Below, one piece after another: positions 7,510-12,325 of a DNA stretch of 12,325 nucleotides. Position 1 is the stretch's first letter. Each line of letters starts with the position of its first letter. The DNA comes from Candidatus Zipacnadia bacterium (GTDB lineage Bacteria > Armatimonadota > Zipacnadia > Zipacnadales > UBA5352). The notes below the pieces were generated by a model. The model was not told the DNA's origin. It searched no databases and saw only the letters and a list, made by a program, of their open reading frames with translations. The DNA lies in assembly GCA_029820915.1 (NCBI GenBank), contig JALGUI010000084.1:1-12325 (forward strand), read 5' to 3'. Both the position numbers and the translations under genes were made by a program.

Positions 7510-10500
7510 ATGACATTGAACCGCATTTCTTCAACGCTCGCTGCATGCTTTGCCGCCCTTGTATGCTCCGTCGCGCAGGCCGGAACGGTACCCTCAGCAC
7601 GGGTGCCGGCTGTCGCCCAGCCCCCGGAGATTGATGGACAGATCACTGAGGAGTGGAGGTCCTGCACCTCGGTAACGGGGTTCTCGCAGGTGGGGATCAA
7701 TCGAATTGCGGAGGAGCAAACCCGGGCCTTTATCACATGGGATGACAGCAGATTGTACGTCGCATTTCGGTGCCCGCAGGACGATCCGCCGGTGGTGAAC
7801 GCTCCAGAGGCCGGACGGGATGCCGCGGTCTACAAGGACGATTCTGTGGAGGTGTTTCTGCAGCCGAACCCGTCCACGCACACGTACTACCATTTCGCCG
7901 GCAACGCCGCGGGGCAGGTGCGGGATGAGAAAGGCCGCGACGTCGAGTGGAATGCTGAGTGGGAGTACGCGGCGACCGAGAGCGACGGCGCCTGGGAGGC
8001 GGAGTTCGCCATCCCCTGGTCGGAGGTCGGATGCGAGGCATCGCCGGGCGCGCAGATCGGCATCAACCTCGGCCGGGCCCGACAGTCAGGCGTCACCGTG
8101 TATTCGAGCTGGTCACCGGTGATGCGCTCCTTCCACGACCCGACCACCTTTGCGGAGGTCACGCTGTCAGAAAGCCCGGCGGTCCGTGTCTCAATGCCGG
8201 CGGATGGAGTCGCCGGTGTCGCCGTGAAGGTCATGAATGCCACCGACGCCGCTGTGAGCACAGATATCGCGCTTGAGGTGACGTCCGAACTCACGGCCCC
8301 GATGCGTTCCGACAAACACGCTGAAATCGAGCCGGGCGGCACAGTGTCGGTCCGGTGCTCTGCTGGTGATGACCCGGGTCGCTACGGCGTCTCCGTGCTG
8401 ATTGAGGCTGATGGCCAGACAGTTCTCAGGCAGGCCTGGCAGCAGGATATTGCGCAGGCCATGAACGCCGAGCTGCGCCGTTACTTCTTCCACGACCAGG
8501 TGGTGCCTGTCTGCTATATCCCGGATGACCAGGCCGATGCCACCACTGTCACGTGTACGCTGCAGGCCGATGGTAGAGTCGTGGACACGCAGGTTCTCGA
8601 GCCGAGCGACCCGGTAGAACCAGCTCACGATCCCCGCGAGCGGCCGAAGCTCGGAACCCGCAGATCGGTCGTGTTTGATATCGCCGAGATCTCCCCCGGT
8701 CCGTGCACGGTGCGAATCGATGCCGAAGGCCCCGGCGGAACCCAAACAGCCGTCATCCCGTTTGAGAAGCCGCCCGCTCCACCGTGGCTTGAATGCGACT
8801 ACGGAACCGAGGACTGTCTGCTGGATCCATGGACGCCTGTGCGCGTTGATGACGCATCGATCTCCTGCTGGGGCCGGGAATACCGTTATGCGGGAACGGG
8901 CCTCCCGGTACAGATTATCAACCAGGGCTCCGAGGTGCTGGCCGGGCCGGTGCGCCTCCGGGGACGGGTGGACGGACAGCTCGTCACCTGGCGTCCCGGG
9001 CGTTTCGAGGTCACTGACAGCACCGAGACCCATGCTACGCTGGAAGCGTCCTCCGCCGCAGAATCTACCAGAGTCGAAATCCGCACGGACGTTGAGTTCG
9101 ACGGTCTGGCCTGGACCGATCTGGAGTTGTCGGCCCCGGACCGCCGGCTCGACGAGTTGGCCCTGGAGATCCCGGTCCGGAAGGAAGCCGCCACGCTGTT
9201 CTTCGCCCAGCCCATGAACCGGGAGATCGGGGAGGGGAAGCCCTATCCGAGCTGGTCAGGAGCCCCGAACGGTGCGATGACCACCGAGCTTGCGTCGGGG
9301 CCGTTCACCAACTACGTCTGGTTCGGCAACGAAGATATCGGGCTGGTGTGGTGTTGCGAATCGCCGCAATACTGGGCGAACCGCAACCCCGATGAGGCAA
9401 TCGAGATCATCCCGCGAGACGATCACGTCGTGCTGCGGATCAACTTCGTCGATCGCCCCCTGGTGCTCACAGAAGCTCTGAGGCTCTCGTTCGGTCTGCA
9501 GGCGACGCCCGTGAAGCAGGCCCGGGAGCGCGCCGCGACGCCCGTGAAGCAGGCCCGGGAGCGCGCCTGCATCCAACCGCAAAGCTACGGGAATGAGGAC
9601 TGGAGAACCGGGTTGGAGGAGCCGGGATCGGTTGTCTACCCGGCCGCCGGCAATATCGACACCGAATCCGGCAGCCTGCACCTGTGGACGGAGCTCAACT
9701 TCGACCCACATGTGGAACTCCGGCCGGGTGTCTCGCGCGCCGCCTACAACCGCGATCTGTTCGTCCTCCTGTGGCCAAATGGCGACGCGTTTGGCTGCCA
9801 CTGGAACATCGATGACCGGGGCATGCGCGTGCTGGTGCGCGATGGGCCGCCGGAGCTGAACAACTACATCGCCATGATCGCCACCCATCAGCCGGAGTGG
9901 CAGGACGGGCAGAAGCATCTCCTCAGCCTCTCCTGGGGTGAAGAGCTGGCCGTCTACATCGACGGGGAGCGTGTGGGCACGAGCAGCTTCCAGGGCATCC
10001 TCCCCACTCCGCTGGAGGGCGCGACGCTGCAGTTCGGCGGTCGGCAGGGAAGCGGGTTCATCCTCGATGCGGTGAAGATCAGCGACTCAGAATACACCGG
10101 CGGAGAACGGCCGGAGCCGACGGTCGATCCGCATACACTGCTCCTGGACACTCTCGAAGACACCGGAGGCTCCCGGCGCACGAATCCGCTCACGGCCGGT
10201 GGTACGCCGGCATTCGGTCAGATACAGGACACCTTCAGCCTGATCGAAGAACCGGACGGCACGCGACTGAAACTCGGCACACGTCCGGAGATGATCAGCT
10301 ACTTCGAGATGTGGAAGCGCCGTGGCGTGGACTACGTGCGGCTGCATGAGCAGTGGACGGAAACTGAGGGCTATCCGATGACCCGCGAACACAAAGAGGA
10401 TCTGCACTCCTTCGTCCAGGGCGCGCACGAGGCCGGGCTCAAGGTGATGCTGTACCTCGGCTGCGAGATCGGGGACAACTGCGAGGAATACCGCCTGTAT

Positions 10501-11418
10501 CGCGACGAAATCGTCGTCGAGCCCTGGCTCGAAGGTCAGGGCTACAAACGGCGCGAGCCCCCGCAGATCGGCTACGATTGCGCCTACGTCGGTCCGTGGC
10601 AGAACTTCATGCTCTACCATCTGCGTGACCTGATCCGCGAGTTCGACATTGACGCATTCTACCTGGACGGCACCTTCCTGCCCTACTCGGACATGAGCCG
10701 GTGGCACGGCGCCGGATATATCGACCGAGACGGCGAGCTTCGCCCGAGCTTCCAGATCCGCGCGATGCGCCGGTGGATCCGCCGGGTGCGGACGATGGTC
10801 GAGGAAGAGAAGCCGGGGTTCTGGATCGACATGCACGATTCCTCGGCGATCTTCACGCCCACGAACTCGTTCGGCGACAGCATCTGGAACGGTGAGCAAT
10901 ACGTGCCGGTGATGCGCTCGCAGGGCATCACCCTCCGCGAGTGCCTCTCCCCGGATACCTTCAGGGCCACATTCCTGGGGACCCAGTACGGCTTCCCGAC
11001 CGATTTCCTGGCCTACGAGCATTTCGAGCAGGCACAGGCCCTCGCGCTGGTGCACGGCGTCCAGGTGCGCAACTGGCAGGACCGGGACATCACCGAGGCG
11101 CTGCAGGACTTCGGAGCCGCCCAAGCCGACTGGCATCCGTACTGGGAAAACGGTGACCTGCTGGAGGTGACCGGGCGCGAAGATGTCTACGCCAGCTTCT
11201 ACCAGAGCGAGGGCGGGGCCGTCCTGCTGCTGGTGTCCAACCTTGGCGAACAGACGGCCGACGTTTCGTTGCGTTTCAACAACGCAGCCCTGGACCGCCA
11301 GGTGCAGGGCCCTGTCACCGATGCCCTGAGCGGCGTGCAGATTGGTCGATACGACGGAGAGTTGACGCTGGAATTGAAGCCGTGGCGGCTGCACATGCTC
11401 AGAGTCGGCCGCCCCTGA
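7510..11418 (+). CDS. Secreted multidomain carbohydrate-active protein: CBM9-like, DUF6067/GH123-like, LamG, TIM-barrel
   Basis: Probable exported polysaccharide-degrading enzyme. The start chosen is ATG 7510 (GGAG three bases before TTG-ATG, so TTG 7507 is possible); the ATG at 7486 lies inside the IS end. Of 1302 residues, 1-24 are a signal peptide with an AQA|GT cleavage site. Residues about 33-225 resemble the CBM9-like/DOMON beta-sandwich (PPEIDGQITEEW, SRLYVAFRC, DDSVEVFLQP). Residues about 400-675 contain WFGNEDIGLVWCCES and a FGLQATPVK end, as in DUF6067/GH123-like proteins. A LamG-type sandwich occupies about 690-870 (LHLWTELNF, LAVYIDGERVG). A TIM-barrel-like region at about 920-1210 includes VDYVRLHEQW, AFYLDGTF (D1053) and FWIDMHDSS (D1107), candidate catalytic aspartates. 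A small beta domain closes the protein. An exact 33-bp duplication lies at residues 665-686. The gene is bracketed by IS ends, 10 bp upstream and 8 bp downstream, so its native promoter has probably been displaced. Substrate cannot be read from the sequence. Frame is intact throughout. Confidence 0.85.
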   Translation: MTLNRISSTLAACFAALVCSVAQAGTVPSARVPAVAQPPEIDGQITEEWRSCTSVTGFSQVGINRIAEEQTRAFITWDDSRLYVAFRCPQDDPPVVNAPEAGRDAAVYKDDSVEVFLQPNPSTHTYYHFAGNAAGQVRDEKGRDVEWNAEWEYAATESDGAWEAEFAIPWSEVGCEASPGAQIGINLGRARQSGVTVYSSWSPVMRSFHDPTTFAEVTLSESPAVRVSMPADGVAGVAVKVMNATDAAVSTDIALEVTSELTAPMRSDKHAEIEPGGTVSVRCSAGDDPGRYGVSVLIEADGQTVLRQAWQQDIAQAMNAELRRYFFHDQVVPVCYIPDDQADATTVTCTLQADGRVVDTQVLEPSDPVEPAHDPRERPKLGTRRSVVFDIAEISPGPCTVRIDAEGPGGTQTAVIPFEKPPAPPWLECDYGTEDCLLDPWTPVRVDDASISCWGREYRYAGTGLPVQIINQGSEVLAGPVRLRGRVDGQLVTWRPGRFEVTDSTETHATLEASSAAESTRVEIRTDVEFDGLAWTDLELSAPDRRLDELALEIPVRKEAATLFFAQPMNREIGEGKPYPSWSGAPNGAMTTELASGPFTNYVWFGNEDIGLVWCCESPQYWANRNPDEAIEIIPRDDHVVLRINFVDRPLVLTEALRLSFGLQATPVKQARERAATPVKQARERACIQPQSYGNEDWRTGLEEPGSVVYPAAGNIDTESGSLHLWTELNFDPHVELRPGVSRAAYNRDLFVLLWPNGDAFGCHWNIDDRGMRVLVRDGPPELNNYIAMIATHQPEWQDGQKHLLSLSWGEELAVYIDGERVGTSSFQGILPTPLEGATLQFGGRQGSGFILDAVKISDSEYTGGERPEPTVDPHTLLLDTLEDTGGSRRTNPLTAGGTPAFGQIQDTFSLIEEPDGTRLKLGTRPEMISYFEMWKRRGVDYVRLHEQWTETEGYPMTREHKEDLHSFVQGAHEAGLKVMLYLGCEIGDNCEEYRLYRDEIVVEPWLEGQGYKRREPPQIGYDCAYVGPWQNFMLYHLRDLIREFDIDAFYLDGTFLPYSDMSRWHGAGYIDRDGELRPSFQIRAMRRWIRRVRTMVEEEKPGFWIDMHDSSAIFTPTNSFGDSIWNGEQYVPVMRSQGITLRECLSPDTFRATFLGTQYGFPTDFLAYEHFEQAQALALVHGVQVRNWQDRDITEALQDFGAAQADWHPYWENGDLLEVTGREDVYASFYQSEGGAVLLLVSNLGEQTADVSLRFNNAALDRQVQGPVTDALSGVQIGRYDGELTLELKPWRLHMLRVGRP
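9502..9567 (+). repeat. Perfect in-frame 33-bp tandem duplication in the enzyme gene
   Basis: 9502-9534 and 9535-9567 are identical and encode ATPVKQARERA twice. The repeat falls in the linker between the DUF6067-like part and the LamG domain. The absence of silent differences implies a recent event. Confidence 0.97.
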
Positions 11419-11426
11419 GGGTTGCG

Positions 11427-11577
11427 TGGCCTTGCCCCCCAGGACGGGTCCAGGTGTCATGTTAGAGTCTGAGGCATCTGGGCTCATGGAGGAGGCAGGG
11501 CAATGGCACGTAAGCGGCACACGCCCGAACAGATCATCAACAAACTCAGGCAAGCGGAGGTGGAGATCGCCAACGGC
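11427..11577 (+). mobile_element. 5' remnant of an IS3-family insertion sequence, left end intact
   Basis: Begins with a probable left terminal repeat TGGCCTTGCCCCCCA (11427-11441), 8 bp after the stop codon of the enzyme gene, and continues through a leader into the start of orfA. Recognisable IS sequence stops at about 11575-11580, where coding sequence of a glycoside hydrolase begins on the other strand. The rest of orfA, all of orfB and the right end are missing. Confidence 0.7.
11503..11577 (+). pseudogene. IS3-family transposase OrfA, N-terminal 25 residues only
   Basis: ATG 11503 follows GGAGGAGGCAGGG, a strong ribosome binding site. The product MARKRHTPEQIINKLRQAEV is the classic N-terminus of the IS3 OrfA helix-turn-helix protein. 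After NGS the frame runs into unrelated sequence that is the antisense of the neighbouring glycoside hydrolase, so the helix-turn-helix is incomplete. Same orientation as the OrfB fragment at 7041. Confidence 0.85.
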
Positions 11578-12325
11578 TCGTGTGAAGCCCTCCACCGGTT
11601 CGCCATATGGGGTGAGCAGCTCCGCCTCGATCGAACCGCCCCTGGCATCCGCATTGACCAGCATCCGGATCCCCGGGTAGCGCCAGGGCCGGGTCAGCAG
11701 CCACCCCTCAGCGTCCCCCGCATCCAGCGAGACCCAGTGGTCCTCGGGCATTCTCGCCAGCATCAGGGAGCAGGTGTCGCTCTCAGGCATCGCGTTCTCC
11801 CACTCGTGCCACCAGCAGTGTAGAAGCCGGGTGGCGGTGTAGTAGATGAAGGTCTCTCCGTTGACGACCACCGGACACTTGGACGGGTACACCGCGCCGA
11901 AGTCCGGCTCGCCTGGTCGGCCACAGGGGATCACGGGACTGCGGTCCAGGGGGCCGAGTCCACTCGCGCCCGTCGAGGCTGTAGGCCAACTGGACGTCCA
12001 CGTGGCCCACAATGTCGTCGGGGAACCCGGGGGACCTGTGGTACGACTCGCAGGTCTCATTCACCGGGTGTGTGTGCTGGGTGTTGAGCATGCCCAGGAA
12101 GTACCCTTAGTATGGGAAGGGGGCAAGGTTGTAGAAGTTGTACATCTCCGGCGGGTCGTGTTCGTCGGGGACCAGCACACGGCCCAGGTCCTCCCAGTTG
12201 ACGAGGTCCGGGCTCTCGTAGAGCGAGATATCCCGGGGCAGGTTCGGGACGCGGCGGGTGTAGAGCTGGTACGAGCGCCGGTCGGGGTCGTAGAGAAGCG
12301 TCAGCTCGCCGTCGCTGATGCCCCG
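11578..12325 (-). pseudogene. Glycoside hydrolase, five-bladed propeller type (GH43/GH32-like), decayed and partial
   Basis: Minus-strand gene entering from the right edge. It reads DGELTLLYDPDRRSYQLYTRR and SLYESPDLVNWEDLGRV, the blade and SxDLxxW motifs of GH32/GH43-like propeller enzymes. It stops at a TAA (12109-12107) after NLAPFPY and continues in the same frame (GYFLGMLNTQHTH). Near the five-base C run at 11953-11949 it shifts by one base and continues as DRSPVIPCGRPGEPDFGAVYP, then EDHWVSLDAGDAEGWLLTRP and IEAELLTPYGEPVEGF, the usual C-terminal sandwich of this family. It is cut at about 11578 by the IS remnant, losing the last residues. Three independent lesions make this a pseudogene, unless the stop and shift are sequence errors. 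The N-terminus lies outside the window. It would have worked on glycans like the neighbouring secreted enzyme. Confidence 0.75.

Noticed and set aside
8191..9918. Minus-strand open frames opposite the secreted enzyme (280 and 220 codons)
   Set aside because: Compositional shadows of the 1302-codon gene, with no recognisable domain.
10087..12060. 657-codon open frame on the minus strand
   Set aside because: Only its first part (down to about 11578) encodes glycoside hydrolase sequence; the rest is antisense to the OrfA fragment and the secreted enzyme and looks like no protein.

Overview
The window is a GC-rich bacterial accessory region. Nothing in it fixes the taxon. The long CBM9/LamG/TIM-barrel exo-enzyme and a GH43/GH32-like propeller enzyme are typical of saccharolytic, environmental GC-rich lineages such as Armatimonadota, Planctomycetota and relatives; that placement is an inference, not a read-out. 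There are no RNA genes, CRISPR arrays or recognisable origin.

Layout, left to right. (1) 83-1043, minus: a XerC/D-like tyrosine recombinase with all catalytic residues, broken by a 61-bp tandem duplication. (2) 1044-1402: a mostly non-coding stretch with a perfect 9-bp inverted repeat and one possible 57-residue ORF behind a strong ribosome binding site. (3) 1403-6914, minus: two STAND-type P-loop NTPase genes in tandem, 104 bp apart. The promoter-proximal one has an N-terminal TIR domain. The second has an N-terminal DUF4062 domain and C-terminal TPRs. Both probably start at TTG behind good ribosome binding sites, and both carry one frame break: the first in a run of seven G/C, the second inside a TPR. 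(4) 7041-7499, plus: the 3' part of an IS3-family element whose transposase gene contains two short, perfect, different palindromes that together restore frame. (5) 7510-11418, plus: an intact 1302-residue secreted carbohydrate-active protein. (6) 11427-11577, plus: the 5' end of an IS3-family element (left terminus and start of orfA). (7) 11578-12325, minus: a decayed glycoside hydrolase running off the window, cut at its 3' end by the IS remnant.

How it fits together. The TIR-STAND / DUF4062-STAND-TPR pair beside a recombinase and IS debris looks like an anti-phage or other conflict module on a mobile segment. The TIR domain would be the effector (probable NADase, with the expected glutamate present), the NTPase domains the oligomerising switch, and the TPRs of the second protein a plausible sensor. 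The secreted enzyme and the broken glycoside hydrolase belong to a separate carbohydrate-degradation neighbourhood into which the IS elements inserted. The number of broken frames (four genes plus one premature stop) suggests decay or phase variation. Three of the lesions are single-base-equivalent shifts and could also be sequencing or assembly errors; reads would decide.
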